DNA of 64,000 bases from Candidatus Obscuribacterales bacterium (GCA_021732085.1 JAKFVQ010000028.1:26783-90782), one strand, 5' to 3'. Positions 1-9,410 are shown, counted from the stretch's first letter. The notes: generated from the letters alone by a model not told the origin. A program made the numbers and translations.

Positions 1-389
1 AAGCCGAGTTTATGAACACCGTCAACCTTGTAGAAGAGATTTGCTTCGATTCATGCAATACGGCTGCCTACTCTCCTCGCCCCCATACGCCTTCAGCAAA
101 CTGGCCAGACCAGGTGCCTGAGCACGAAAAGTACGAGCGTCTACGCTTCCTCAACTCTGTTGTGAGCGAAGTTTCTCACAGACGCAATAAACGCTATCTG
201 GGTAAACAAGTCGAAGTGCTCGTCGAAGGGCGCAGCGAGCGCAATGCAGAACGCATGGCAGGACGCACACGCACTGGCAAGATTGTCAATTTTGAAGGCG
301 GAGAAGAACTAGTTGGACAGCTAGTCGACGTGACGATCGAATCAGCTAATGCCTGGGCGCTACGTGGCGCGAAGCATCCTTCGAGCTAA
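1..389 (+). CDS. miaB: MiaB C-terminal part (tRNA 2-methylthio-N6-isopentenyladenosine synthase), 5' end outside the window
   Basis: The reading frame is open from the first complete codon (base 3), so this is the end of a longer gene. The segment NTAAYSPRPHTPSANW matches the region after the radical-SAM core of MiaB, and the last ~65 residues (from about KRYLGKQVEVLVEG to VTIESANAWALRG) are a TRAM RNA-binding domain. MiaB adds the methylthio group to i6A37 of tRNAs reading UNN codons, using two Fe-S clusters; the cluster-binding N-terminal half is not in the window. The neighbour trmFO is also a tRNA-modification gene but lies on the other strand. The alternative, RimO, is less likely because the AYSPRPHTPSA motif is MiaB-like. 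Confidence 0.93.
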   Translation, partial: AEFMNTVNLVEEICFDSCNTAAYSPRPHTPSANWPDQVPEHEKYERLRFLNSVVSEVSHRRNKRYLGKQVEVLVEGRSERNAERMAGRTRTGKIVNFEGGEELVGQLVDVTIESANAWALRGAKHPSS

Positions 390-413
390 TCTGCGACAAC
401 AACAGGACTGGGA

Positions 414-659
414 CTAAACCAAGCAACGATCAGCAAGCTTGATCTCCCGGCGGAAGATTTGATCTCCGGAGCCGACAATGAAGATAAGAGCATCTTCGGT
501 AACGAACTGGACTTTTCCACCAAGCACGTTGAGCTGGGTGCGACGGGACCAAACTTTGGGAGCTAAAATAGCCAGCTTCTCTTGTCCCCATTCTTCAACA
601 AGGGAACGAACGATTTGGCAGATTGCGACACCATCGGCTTGAGAGTAAATCGGATCCAT
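414..659 (-). CDS. small hypothetical protein, 81 aa
   Basis: A compact 81-residue frame convergent with miaB (25 bases between the stops). It starts with ATG and has a weak purine-rich stretch (GCGAGG) upstream. The sequence has a regular amphipathic N-terminal helix (SQADGVAICQIVRSLVEEWGQ) followed by beta-rich hydrophobic segments (KVQFVTEDALIFIVG), so it looks like a folded soluble protein. No signal peptide or membrane segment is seen. I do not recognise the family. It is called as a gene because its composition is protein-like and no competing frame covers it. Confidence 0.55.
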   Translation of the reverse strand: MDPIYSQADGVAICQIVRSLVEEWGQEKLAILAPKVWSRRTQLNVLGGKVQFVTEDALIFIVGSGDQIFRREIKLADRCLV

Positions 660-862
660 ATTGGGGTGAAACCTCGCTTGAGTTGAAGGCGAAAATTGAA
701 CCGCCGGATGACGCGGGTGCCGGCAAGTCTTTGAGTTGAATTGGTAGTTAGTAAACTCAGTGATTTAATACTAGCGAGAACGGCCAGAGAACTCGATGGA
801 GATTACAACCAACTTTAACTGCAGTAATGTGCAAATGTCGTGTGCTTATCGCACAGCAACTG

Positions 863-970
863 CTTCCGATGGGGGGGTCAGCCGCTCCTACCGATAGCGG
901 CTCAGCAGCTCCGCTTCCGATCGCTGCACAGCGGCTCCTCCTTCCGACAGCGGCTCTTCCGATCGCGGCA
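863..970. repeat. degenerate short tandem repeat (TTCCGATNGCGGC-like units)
   Basis: Four to five imperfect units related to TTCCGATAGCGGCTC follow one another, separated by GCTCC-rich spacers and preceded by a run of seven Gs. The unit arms (CCGCTCC.. and ..AGCGGC) can pair locally. No convincing gene covers the repeat, and the open frames here have shadow-like composition. Confidence 0.5.
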
Positions 971-1085
971 AAGCACGTTCTTCTTCAGATGGCAGCAAGC
1001 ATTCCTTGGCTGACCTCTCCGAATTGTCTGTTGCTCGAAACCCCGGGGTGGTCGGTAGTGTTTTTTTGCTCCGTGTGCGGGTGGG

Positions 1086-1306
1086 TGGCAGTCCTTATGG
1101 TGGTGGCCCGGATCGTCGGACAATTTTGGGGTAGGTTATTCCTGCTTGCCCGAGCTTCCAAAACGCCCGACAAGCTTGTGAATGTTGGGATTTGGCTGAT
1201 TGCCCCAGTGCCCATCCGCGTGGATGTCAATGATCGAAATTCCGGGACACTACCTAAGGCCAACGAAGGACCCACTCAACTTGGGTTAAGCGGAAGGCAC
1301 TGCCAT
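1086..1306 (+). pseudogene. decayed copy (R1) of the element/gene found again at 40475-40715
   Basis: About 220 bases align, in opposite orientation, to 40475-40715. The best blocks are GGTGGCCCGGAT-GTCGGACAATTTTGGGGTAGG and TGGATGTCAATGATCG-AATTCCGGG. In one frame R1 reads WMSMIEIPGHYLRPTKDPLNLG and then stops; the other copy reads WMSMIGIPGHYLRPTNELLNLD in an intact 99-codon frame. An indel and stops break R1. The upstream non-coding block is conserved as strongly as the protein block, so this may be a small duplicated or mobile element rather than a plain gene relic. Confidence 0.5.
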
Positions 1307-1331
1307 GGCTCTCCCAATTTACCTAGAAAAA

Positions 1332-2669
1332 CTACGAACCAATAGAAGACAAACAAGGTTCCAGATTCAAAGACGTTATGGTCGCCAACGAACGCTTGCG
1401 GAGCTCCAAGCGCTTAGATAGCTTATCCATCTTCTCAAATTCAACGGGAACGTCAATTATTCCCCAATTGGAATTTATAGGTTGGAAGTTCTTCGGATTG
1501 GCGCTTGTTATATAGCGAACTAACGCGCCCAGCATCGTTGTCTCTGGAAGAATCAGCAATTCCTCTCCCTCTAAAAGTCTGGCAGCGTTGATTGCAGCAA
1601 GAATCCCTGTAGCAGTCGATTCGCTATATCCCTCCACCCCCGTCAATTGCCCAGCAAAGAAAACATTCTCTCTTGCATGCAAATTTAGCGTGCGCGACAA
1701 AACGACAGGACTATTCAAATATGTATTGCGATGCATTACTCCGAGTCGCACAAATTCAACATTCTCCAAGCCCGGAATCATGCTGAACACACGCTTCTGC
1801 TCCGGCCATTTCAGATTGGTTTGGAATCCGACAATGTTGTAGAGATTTGCCGCAGCATTATCCTGTCGAAGCTGCACCACTGCAAATCCGTGTTTGCCAG
1901 TGCGTGGATCCTCTAGCCCAACTGGCTTCATAGGACCAAAACGCAAGGTATTGAATCCACGTGAGGCGATCTCTTCGACAGGCAAACAGGATTCAAAGAA
2001 TGGAGTGCCCTTCTCGAATTCTTTTAGTTCGACTTTTTCTGCGGCAATGATCGCATTCCAGAAAGCCTCGTATTCAGCCTTGTTCATTGGACAATTGATG
2101 TAAGCGCCGTCGCCTTTGTCATAACGACTTTTCTCAAATGCGACATCCATATTTATGGATTCACGCGTTAGAATCGGCGCCGCAGCATCGAAGAAGTGTA
2201 GTTGAGATTGTCCCGTCAAGGTTTGAATCGAATCGGCAAGTGATTCAGAAGTAAGTGGTCCTGTGGCAACGATTGTGAGAGTGTCTTCTGGAATAGATTT
2301 GATCTCTTCGCGCCGCAAAGTGATCATTGGATTGTTTTCGATAGCGTCTGTTATCAACTGCGAAAACTTTTCACGATCCACAGCCAAGGCACCACCAGCC
2401 GGGACCTTTGCTTGCCATGCAGAATTCACCACAAGCGAGCCAAGCAATTTCATCTCTTCTTTCAGCAAAGCTGAAGCGTTTTTTTCATCAAAGGACCCGA
2501 GGCTGTTAGAACAAACGAGTTCGGCTAAACGATCCGTATGGTGAGCACCAGTCTTCTTGACCGGTCTCATTTCATAGAGATCAACCTTGATGCCTCTGCG
2601 CGCCAACTGCCATGCGGCTTCAGTGCCAGCCAGGCCTCCGCCGATTACAGTGACTCTCTTCTCTTTCAT
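1332..2669 (-). CDS. trmFO: TrmFO, folate/FAD-dependent tRNA (uracil-54-C5) methyltransferase
   Basis: 445 aa, the usual TrmFO length. It makes ribothymidine at position 54 of tRNA (m5U54) using methylenetetrahydrofolate as carbon donor and FAD. The N-terminus has a dinucleotide-binding motif (VIGGGLAGTEAAWQLARRG). It is followed by family signatures EMRPVKKTGAHHTDRLAELVC with the conserved Cys, then VDREKFSQLIT, YINCPMNKAEYEAFW with a second conserved Cys, and GVEGYSESTATGILA near the C-terminus. The start is the only ATG giving the Rossmann motif at the right distance. It is monocistronic, with a 355-base gap upstream. Confidence 0.96.
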   Translation of the reverse strand: MKEKRVTVIGGGLAGTEAAWQLARRGIKVDLYEMRPVKKTGAHHTDRLAELVCSNSLGSFDEKNASALLKEEMKLLGSLVVNSAWQAKVPAGGALAVDREKFSQLITDAIENNPMITLRREEIKSIPEDTLTIVATGPLTSESLADSIQTLTGQSQLHFFDAAAPILTRESINMDVAFEKSRYDKGDGAYINCPMNKAEYEAFWNAIIAAEKVELKEFEKGTPFFESCLPVEEIASRGFNTLRFGPMKPVGLEDPRTGKHGFAVVQLRQDNAAANLYNIVGFQTNLKWPEQKRVFSMIPGLENVEFVRLGVMHRNTYLNSPVVLSRTLNLHARENVFFAGQLTGVEGYSESTATGILAAINAARLLEGEELLILPETTMLGALVRYITSANPKNFQPINSNWGIIDVPVEFEKMDKLSKRLELRKRSLATITSLNLEPCLSSIGS

Positions 2670-3024
2670 AGTTCAGCCCGCATTTCAGGAAGTAAAAGAG
2701 TCTAGCAGGTGCAGCCCCTCGAAGAGGAAGATCTGAAGCGGATGTTTCGCCCCGTAACTAGAGCGCATCGTTAGGAAGAAGAAATACCGCAGAATTTCTA
2801 TCGGCCGGCGAGAGGAGAAAAATTCTGTGGAAATTCTATCGCGGCAGCCCACAGAAGAAATTCTGCAGAATTTCTTTCGCCCTGGCCACATAAGGGTTTC
2901 GGAGGAAATTATCGGCGACAGGTGGAGAAGCCGGCGCGTATCGTTTAGCTCGCTCTTAGAATCGACGTAGCAAAAAGCAACGCCTCAACGGAAGGACTAA
3001 GCATGCGGACCCACAGGCTGATGC
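2670..3024. other. intergenic region with three imperfect ~30-bp repeats and a perfect palindrome
   Basis: Three related units begin near 2776, 2813 and 2854. Each is built on GAAGAAAT-..-GCAGAATTTCTATCGG-like sequence. The third contains a perfect 22-bp palindrome (2855-2876, centred on CTGCAG). A 68-codon frame exists on the minus strand but looks like chance. The array could be an operator region or a small repeat element upstream of trmFO. Confidence 0.5.
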
Positions 3025-3396
3025 TTACTCGAGAATGACTTTGCTGCGCGAGAAGTCCAGAGTCAGCTTGCGACCTGAGAGAAACTTCTCACCGATGATC
3101 GCTCGTGTTTTAATGCCGCCTAGAACGACAACCTGATGAGGCTCGGCCCCCAGTGACATTGTGCCAAGATAATGATCCATCAGCACGGTTTGAAATCCAA
3201 CTACAACTCGACGAGCACCCAAACGCCGCCATCCCAGGGCACGGGCCAGCTCCTCGTTGATAGCCATCGCGCCACCAAACTCCAAGGAGACGGCGGCCTC
3301 GACTTCTACCTCTAAGCCGTCAGAAGCGATAACAATTACCGGCAAGAGAACCTTGCCTGCTTCGTCTATTCGCCCATGAATAACACTGTGCTTCAA
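3025..3396 (-). CDS. clan AA (retropepsin-like) aspartic-protease-fold protein, catalytic motif not conserved
   Basis: 123 aa. The pattern of short beta strands, then FGGAMAINEELARALGW, a middle VGFQTVLMDHYLGTMSLG and a C-terminal VVLGGIKTRAIIGEKFLSGRKLTLDFSRSKV matches the small single-domain clan AA proteases common in Cyanobacteria. In those the motif before the first helix is DTGF-G. Here the equivalent stretch reads SLEFGGAMAIN, so the catalytic Asp-Thr-Gly is absent and activity is doubtful. It follows the gene at 3407-3670 by 10 bases in the same direction and is very likely co-transcribed. Confidence 0.7.
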   Translation of the reverse strand: MKHSVIHGRIDEAGKVLLPVIVIASDGLEVEVEAAVSLEFGGAMAINEELARALGWRRLGARRVVVGFQTVLMDHYLGTMSLGAEPHQVVVLGGIKTRAIIGEKFLSGRKLTLDFSRSKVILE

Positions 3397-3406
3397 TTCT
3401 TTCTTC

Positions 3407-3670
3407 CTAGCAAAGCTGATCTACAGCGGGATTTTCGCTGAGACGATAGGCAAAGAACTGTGAACGAATGTGTTTCTTTCGTGCGCGGTTCAACACTTCG
3501 TAATCATCCAGTCCAATGAAATAGTCGCCTGTCTCGGGCTCGATCGCGACAATCCAGTCTCGATAACGTTCACCCAACTCCTGGAAAAGCCGCTCAAAAA
3601 TTGGAAAGCAAGCCGCGTCAAGCTCTTCTCTCGTGTAGATCTTTTGCTCTCTATTATCCGGTTGAGACAT
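3407..3670 (-). CDS. small conserved protein paired with the clan AA protease-like gene
   Basis: 87 aa from the ATG that begins MSQPDNREQKIY; an upstream in-frame extension to 3775 has non-protein-like composition, so I chose the internal start. The core IYTREELDAACFPIFERL, RYRDWIVAIEPETGDYFIG and a C-terminal FFAYRLSENPAVD resemble a small protein that often sits just upstream of clan AA aspartic-protease genes in Cyanobacteria. Function is unknown; a toxin-antitoxin-like or regulator/effector pair is a speculation from the tight pairing. Confidence 0.65.
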   Translation of the reverse strand: MSQPDNREQKIYTREELDAACFPIFERLFQELGERYRDWIVAIEPETGDYFIGLDDYEVLNRARKKHIRSQFFAYRLSENPAVDQLC

Positions 3671-3955
3671 ACTAAGTAACTGAGTGTTTACATCCTGATT
3701 AGTAATCTGCAAGCTAGTTGCAGGTCCCGAACCCCGAGAATGCTGCCAAGAGCACAGGGAGAGGACTTTAGGCAATTATAAACGGGTAGCGCGGCATTCC
3801 GTCCTCTTGGCGTCAATACGTCGTTGTGATAGCCTGATGTGCGATCAAAGATTCAGCGCTCGGGAACACTGCTGATTCCATTAAGTCTTTCAAATAGAGG
3901 GCGTTTTTTGCCGTTGCCTTGCCACAGGCACCTGGCGTTGAGGTTCTGTTAAAGA

Positions 3956-6900
3956 GTGCAAGAACTTGCCATTGACAACACTGCGGGAAATGGTCCCCCG
4001 AATGACCAGGGACCACGCATGCGCGTGGTTCTGAAGTTTCTTGGTCTGTGGCTATGTTCGCTGGTCATCTTGGTTTGTATTGCGTTGCTTAGCAACATCG
4101 AATGGGCGCGAAGACACATTGCAACGGCACTGTGCCAATCCTTTCATCGCAATGTTTCGCTCGGCCGCCTTGCCTGGAGTTTCGGCCTGCAAGGGCTCTC
4201 TATCGATACAGACAGGCTAGAAATTAGAGATCGAGATGGTGGACCATTCATAATCGCCGGTAAATCTGAAATAGGCATCGCTTTTCTGCCTTTGCTCCAG
4301 CAAAAGCTAGTAGTAAAACATTTGCAATTTAACAAGCCGGAAGTTTGGGCTGTTCGCTTCGACGAGAAGAACTGGAACTTCAGCGACCTGATGACCGAAG
4401 GTCCAGAAATTCACATGCTTCAAATTGAAAATGGCGTGCTTCACTTGAGAAATTTCAAACACGCCACAAAGACTGCGCAAAGTACAACAGTTGAACACAC
4501 ACTACCAGTTGCATTCAGTTCAGAGCCAACCAGTTTGACCGATGTACCTGTAAAGAAATACAACACTAAGAATGACGAGCAAGACAAGACTTTAGACAAT
4601 GCATCGTCTCAGCAAACAGCAGAACAAAAGGCTAAGCAGCCATCAGAAAAGCTTTCGAAGGCTGAGAAGATTCGTGGCGAAAAGAGCGCAATTGAAGAAG
4701 AGCATGCAAAAGATCATGTTGCCGGGAAAACAACAGAAGCAGAACATGCGCTTCACAATTCAGTTGCCGCAGAAGAAACTCCCGACTGGGATGAATACAC
4801 CCTGCGCAACATCAAGTTGTCGGTGACGTTCCCTAGAGGCAAGCGCAACTGGCCGCTGTATGCTTCCTTCAAGGTACCATTCAAAGATGCTAAGGCCGGT
4901 TCATATGATACCGGCGTGACATTGTTCGCCACCGGAAGTGGTGCCTATGAAGATTGGCAGAAGAATAAGTACAAGATTGATTTGAGATTGGAGAAATTTG
5001 ATCCATCCAAATTCCGTCCATTCTTGAGCAATTTGCCTCCGGTACGTGGCATCTCGAATCTGGAAATAAAAGGCGAAGGCATTTTCAACGAAGGCTTCAT
5101 AGCAAGAGCCAAAGGGGATGTCGATGCGCTTGTTATTCCGACAGGCAAAGAGAAAGACCTTGAGCTAGATCACAGCAAAATTTCAAGTATGTTGATCATC
5201 GACCCGAAGACCTTCAAGTGGGAAGATTTGCGAGTGCTGCTCGGAAAGTGGGAGCTTGAGTCATCCGGACAACTAGAAAATTGGCAAAAGCGAAACAACC
5301 ACTATCAGGCTCGCGTTGGCGGCAAACTCAATGATCTGAGTGGATTTTTCAATAAGGTTGTATCCAAGTTCGTTCCCGGAAACAACAAAACCGCAGAGAC
5401 AGCTAGCACCACGACTGCTGTTAAACTGCCAGGCGGCATCAAAACGAAAGACGGCAAGTTGGCCGGTAGCGCCACCATCGAGCTACATCTTGCCGGCGAT
5501 GAGAAACAGCAAAACATTGCGACAAACATCAAAGCTAATGGTGTTCCACTGACCGAGCTTGTCGAGAGCGGTAAAGGCGGGAAGTTTCTTGAGTCTCTAA
5601 ACATTGATCCAAGTGCTCCAATTACCGGAGAACTAAAGATTGATCAGAACAAGAAAATCACCCTGAAAGATATCGAAATCCCGATGGATGACACATCGGT
5701 GAAGTTGTCTGGCTACATAGATGAAGCAAACAATAAAACGGAGATCGATTTCCAATCCGACAAATTGGGTTTTGAGACTTTCAAAAAGCGTATAGGTTCA
5801 GATAATGACGTTCTCAAAGCGATCACCGCCGGCAAAGGTAAAAGCAGGCCATTAGTCATCGCTGGCAGGATGAACGTAAAAGGCAACTATAAGCTGATCG
5901 AGGGCAAACAATCACTGCTTATAGATTCGAAACTGGATAACATGTCGTTTTCAAATGAGACCGGCGTCATTTTCTCAAACGTCAGCGGTGGGATAAATTA
6001 CGACGGTGATCGCGTCAAAGTTACTCAGTTAAAAGGCAAAATCCCAGCCGGAGCAGACAAAACTCCAGGTGACATATTTGTCGACGGACAGTTCGATGGC
6101 GGCAGCTCTGGCCGTTATCGGCTCGACATAAAAGGCCATGACCTTGTGGTCGCGCAATTAAAGGACTGGTTGGGCAGGTTCGGCATGAAATTGCCCGTCG
6201 CCTACACGGAGCGCCTCGGCGGTGAGATTCGGGAATTAAAGGCACATGTAGACGGCTCCCAGTCTCGTTACAACGTCAATTTCACCATGAATCCCAACGA
6301 GCTGGTTGTTATGATGCCGGGGCGCGTCAACGAGTCGACCAGTCAGCAGTTCCGTTTCTCGTCTGGTCTAATCAATTACGCCAACAACCAGCTCAATATG
6401 AAAGATGTTGTCGTCACCAGTCGTGGTGGCAAAATGACGGTTAGTGGAGAGCTGAACGGCGCCCTTGACTCACTAAAAATCAAGCAGGTTCGGATCAGAA
6501 GTGAAGGCTTCGAGATAGCTGATCTTCAGGGCGTCTTTAAAACCAGCGCCATCCCACTTACAAGAACGAAGAAAGCTAATACGGCACCATTGGCTGATTT
6601 ACTGGTACCATCGTCAGGCTCGTCTCTGCACGGGAAAGTTTACGGTGACATGTACATCTTGCAAGCCGGAGCTGACGTCAACGTCGATGGCGTAGTCGGT
6701 TTCCACAATGCAGGCGGAAGATTCGGATCTTCGGGCATGCAAGTCGAAAAGCTGACAGGACTTGCTGCTATATCCAAATCACAAATCGTTCTCCAGGACA
6801 CCTCGGGGCAGCTGGGCCAGAGCACGTTTTCACTGGACGGAGTCATATCTAACTACAAGACTCCAAAGTACACCTGGGAAGGCCAGCTACGCGGACAATT

Positions 6901-8473
6901 CTTCCCTGCCGAAGTTGAAAGATTGGTCGATAATCTCGGCCACGGCATCGAAGTCGCGTCCGTGTCAAACGACGCCGTCGCTTTGCGCGTATCTGGATCT
7001 GGAGACAATGACAAAGCAGACGTTCGCTTCCGAGGACGGGCAAAGAAGGGACAAGGGCTGTACCTGAAAACAGCTTTCGGAACGTTCACGCAACCCAAGG
7101 GATATCCGCTTTTCTTCAACGGAGCTATGAACGTTAACCAAGAAACGTCACAGTTGCAGCTCCCTGATTTCAACATAATCTCAGGCGACGACGCACAGCA
7201 TGGCGACCTACTGCACGGAACCGGCATGTTCCAGTGGGCCTCTGAGACGGCGGAGAAACCGGCATCTATTGCATTCTCATTAAACACACCACAGCCAGTC
7301 AAGCTTGCCACCATTGCCGAAATCACTGGACAAAAGCCTAAATCGGGAGCGAGCACCGAAATCGGTGGCTTCTCGCAAGTCAATATGAAGATAGAGGGGC
7401 CCGTAAATGACCTCGTGCTCAACGGAAGCGTGGCATTGGAAAAAGTGTCACTGCCAGGTATTCATATGGACAACCTGACAGGAAGATTGGATTTGCCGAA
7501 TTGGCACTTGAACAGAGCCGACAAAGAAGCCACAACGTCTTCCACGGCGAAGTTGACCGTCAGTAACATGAGCTTCGGCGGATTATATATAAAGGATGCG
7601 AACGCGTCGTTAGCGCTCGACAGCGCAAAAGGCATAGTAATGCGAGACGGGCAAGCACAAGTGGCTGGCGGCAAGCTAAGCATGAAGGGATTCTTCAACC
7701 CGCAGGACCAGACCTATCACTCAGACATAAATATCTCCAAGTTAGTCGTCGATCAATTCGTCAAAGATGTTATGGATAACTCAAGCGGTGTAACAGGTCT
7801 TGCAGATTTGAGCTTAACTTTGGATGGCGAGAACGAAGGTGCCACAATCATTGGTAATAAAGCCGGCGAACAGTGGTTCAAAAACATGAACGGCTCAGGC
7901 AAGTTCAGCATTTATCAGGGCAGCGTCGCCAACTTCGGGAAACTGCAAGAGAAGCTCAATGCAGCCAATTTCATCCAGCAAGGTCTCTTCGGATTCAACG
8001 TTAACAACTTGCTGCAGGCGATGATGCCTGTAAACTCTGGACAATTCAACGAGATCTCCGGAAAAATTGCAATTGGACAAGGAAAGATAGATTTCGATGA
8101 AGTGCGCTTCGACGGAGAGAACCTGCGTATGCGCGCCGCCGGCAAGTTTGATGCAGTCAACCACAAAATCGATTTCGATGTGGCAGGCAACGTTCCGCGC
8201 GTAAGCACTAGTATCATTCCTGGTGCCATCGGTGACATGTCGAGAAAAATCACTCTTCAACGAATGTTCCGCATAGTTACCTTCCGTAAGCTGAAAGATC
8301 TGCCTGCACTTCCACTTATTGGAGACATCGCAAATGACGATCCGCGGGCATTCCGCTTTGAAGTGCTTGCATCTGCGGACAATCAAAAGTTGATCACACA
8401 GTCCGTGGAAAAATCATTCAAGTGGCTGCCAAACCGTCCCCTTGCCTCTCCACACCCTGTTCCAGGCATGTAA
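3956..8473 (+). CDS. giant AsmA-like envelope protein, 1505 aa
   Basis: A cytoplasmic N-terminus is followed by one membrane anchor (VLKFLGLWLCSLVILVCIALLSN) and then ~1450 residues of beta-rich repeats typical of AsmA/TamB-type proteins. The first domain after the anchor (RRHIATALCQSFHRNVSLGRLAWSF...) is AsmA-like. The C-terminus (KIDFDEVRFDGENLRMRAAGKFD.., FDVAGNVPR) is the AsmA C-terminal module. A Lys/Glu-rich charged linker occupies about residues 190-270. Family members span the periplasm and are linked to outer-membrane lipid or protein transport, which supports a diderm cell. The start is a GTG; an ATG at 4019 (AGGGA six bases upstream) would remove 21 residues and is equally good. 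Confidence 0.85.
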   Translation: MQELAIDNTAGNGPPNDQGPRMRVVLKFLGLWLCSLVILVCIALLSNIEWARRHIATALCQSFHRNVSLGRLAWSFGLQGLSIDTDRLEIRDRDGGPFIIAGKSEIGIAFLPLLQQKLVVKHLQFNKPEVWAVRFDEKNWNFSDLMTEGPEIHMLQIENGVLHLRNFKHATKTAQSTTVEHTLPVAFSSEPTSLTDVPVKKYNTKNDEQDKTLDNASSQQTAEQKAKQPSEKLSKAEKIRGEKSAIEEEHAKDHVAGKTTEAEHALHNSVAAEETPDWDEYTLRNIKLSVTFPRGKRNWPLYASFKVPFKDAKAGSYDTGVTLFATGSGAYEDWQKNKYKIDLRLEKFDPSKFRPFLSNLPPVRGISNLEIKGEGIFNEGFIARAKGDVDALVIPTGKEKDLELDHSKISSMLIIDPKTFKWEDLRVLLGKWELESSGQLENWQKRNNHYQARVGGKLNDLSGFFNKVVSKFVPGNNKTAETASTTTAVKLPGGIKTKDGKLAGSATIELHLAGDEKQQNIATNIKANGVPLTELVESGKGGKFLESLNIDPSAPITGELKIDQNKKITLKDIEIPMDDTSVKLSGYIDEANNKTEIDFQSDKLGFETFKKRIGSDNDVLKAITAGKGKSRPLVIAGRMNVKGNYKLIEGKQSLLIDSKLDNMSFSNETGVIFSNVSGGINYDGDRVKVTQLKGKIPAGADKTPGDIFVDGQFDGGSSGRYRLDIKGHDLVVAQLKDWLGRFGMKLPVAYTERLGGEIRELKAHVDGSQSRYNVNFTMNPNELVVMMPGRVNESTSQQFRFSSGLINYANNQLNMKDVVVTSRGGKMTVSGELNGALDSLKIKQVRIRSEGFEIADLQGVFKTSAIPLTRTKKANTAPLADLLVPSSGSSLHGKVYGDMYILQAGADVNVDGVVGFHNAGGRFGSSGMQVEKLTGLAAISKSQIVLQDTSGQLGQSTFSLDGVISNYKTPKYTWEGQLRGQFFPAEVERLVDNLGHGIEVASVSNDAVALRVSGSGDNDKADVRFRGRAKKGQGLYLKTAFGTFTQPKGYPLFFNGAMNVNQETSQLQLPDFNIISGDDAQHGDLLHGTGMFQWASETAEKPASIAFSLNTPQPVKLATIAEITGQKPKSGASTEIGGFSQVNMKIEGPVNDLVLNGSVALEKVSLPGIHMDNLTGRLDLPNWHLNRADKEATTSSTAKLTVSNMSFGGLYIKDANASLALDSAKGIVMRDGQAQVAGGKLSMKGFFNPQDQTYHSDINISKLVVDQFVKDVMDNSSGVTGLADLSLTLDGENEGATIIGNKAGEQWFKNMNGSGKFSIYQGSVANFGKLQEKLNAANFIQQGLFGFNVNNLLQAMMPVNSGQFNEISGKIAIGQGKIDFDEVRFDGENLRMRAAGKFDAVNHKIDFDVAGNVPRVSTSIIPGAIGDMSRKITLQRMFRIVTFRKLKDLPALPLIGDIANDDPRAFRFEVLASADNQKLITQSVEKSFKWLPNRPLASPHPVPGM

Positions 8474-8603
8474 TCAGCAGCCACTTGCTGCACGAGGCTT
8501 TCGAGCTTTCGCTATAATTGTGGCAAATGTCAACACAGGCTAGTGACAGCCTGCTTTCGGGCAGCTAAGATAGCGATTATTGGTGGAAAAACCGGAGTCA
8601 GCT

Positions 8604-9326
8604 ATGTCAAAAGTGGGTCAGGAGAGTCGCGTTAATATCCGATGGGGCAAAGAGCAGCTGGACCTAATTAAGTACACAGCAAAACAGATGGGCGTCCCCT
8701 ACCAGACATACATAAAACAAACAGTGTTTCGCCAGGCTCTTGGGGATTTGAACATCGCGGAGAACAACAGATATCAGGATTACTGCAGAGAAGAGATCAA
8801 GACCGCATTGTTGACCCGTGCAAAATCCTTCTATAACACAGGACAGTTTGAACTGGCACTAACTGATTATGCGCAATGCTTGAAGATCGATCCTAGTGAG
8901 AAGATGGCATACTATGGACGGGCAAAGGTCCTGCGCAACACCAAAAGACACAAAGAAAGCATCAAAGAATGCAGCAAACTAATCAAAATGCATCCGGACT
9001 TTGATGGCGGATATCAGGTCCGAGCACATAACTACGAAGAGCTTGGCCAATATGAAAAAGCAATCGCCGACTATGCCGAAGTAATAAAGCATGGGAATGA
9101 ATACGGCGGATACATGAACCGCGCTGATTTATATCGAAGGCTAGAGAAATTCGAACGAGCAATCGCTGATTATTCAAGCGCCATAAGCTATCTCCCCACG
9201 GATCCAGATGCGTTTGCATCGCGTGCGATCGTATACGAGACCATAGGAGAGGGGGAGAAGGCAAGCGCGGATCAAGAGAAGGTTTTGCAACTTAAGAAGA
9301 AGATTCTTGAACTGGGATCAAAGTAA
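8604..9326 (+). CDS. ribbon-helix-helix (CopG/BrnA-like) domain fused to TPR repeats
   Basis: 240 aa from the ATG at 8604, chosen because GGAG sits six bases upstream; a TTG 24 bases earlier is possible. Residues ~8-48 (VNIRWGKEQLDLIKYTAKQM then GVPYQTYIKQTVF) match the beta strand and two helices of CopG/BrnA-type antitoxin DNA-binding domains. The rest is five to six TPR units with the usual YY.RA and A..DY pattern. No toxin gene is adjacent, so this is not an ordinary antitoxin. It is probably a DNA-binding regulator using TPRs for protein contacts. The gene stands alone, with a possible -10 box (TATAAT, 8514-8519) in the upstream gap. Confidence 0.8.
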   Translation: MSKVGQESRVNIRWGKEQLDLIKYTAKQMGVPYQTYIKQTVFRQALGDLNIAENNRYQDYCREEIKTALLTRAKSFYNTGQFELALTDYAQCLKIDPSEKMAYYGRAKVLRNTKRHKESIKECSKLIKMHPDFDGGYQVRAHNYEELGQYEKAIADYAEVIKHGNEYGGYMNRADLYRRLEKFERAIADYSSAISYLPTDPDAFASRAIVYETIGEGEKASADQEKVLQLKKKILELGSK

Positions 9327-9410
9327 AAGAGGATCATGGCACTTGTCTGATAATCTGTAGCACCGGCAATTATCGTAGTACCATAATGTTGATACCGGCA
9401 CTGGTGCAGC

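Larger units (their letters stand above)
660..1331. other. intergenic region with tandem repeat and R1 copy
   Basis: A 670-base gap with no credible intact gene. It holds the tandem repeat at 863-970 and the decayed R1 copy at 1086-1306. The longest open frames are out of frame with the conserved R1 peptide and have unlikely composition. Bases 660-860 show nothing I recognise. Confidence 0.6.

Noticed and set aside
827..1345. 172-codon frame on the + strand
   Set aside because: Covers the tandem repeat and the R1 copy in a frame other than the one conserved with R2; no family-like sequence.
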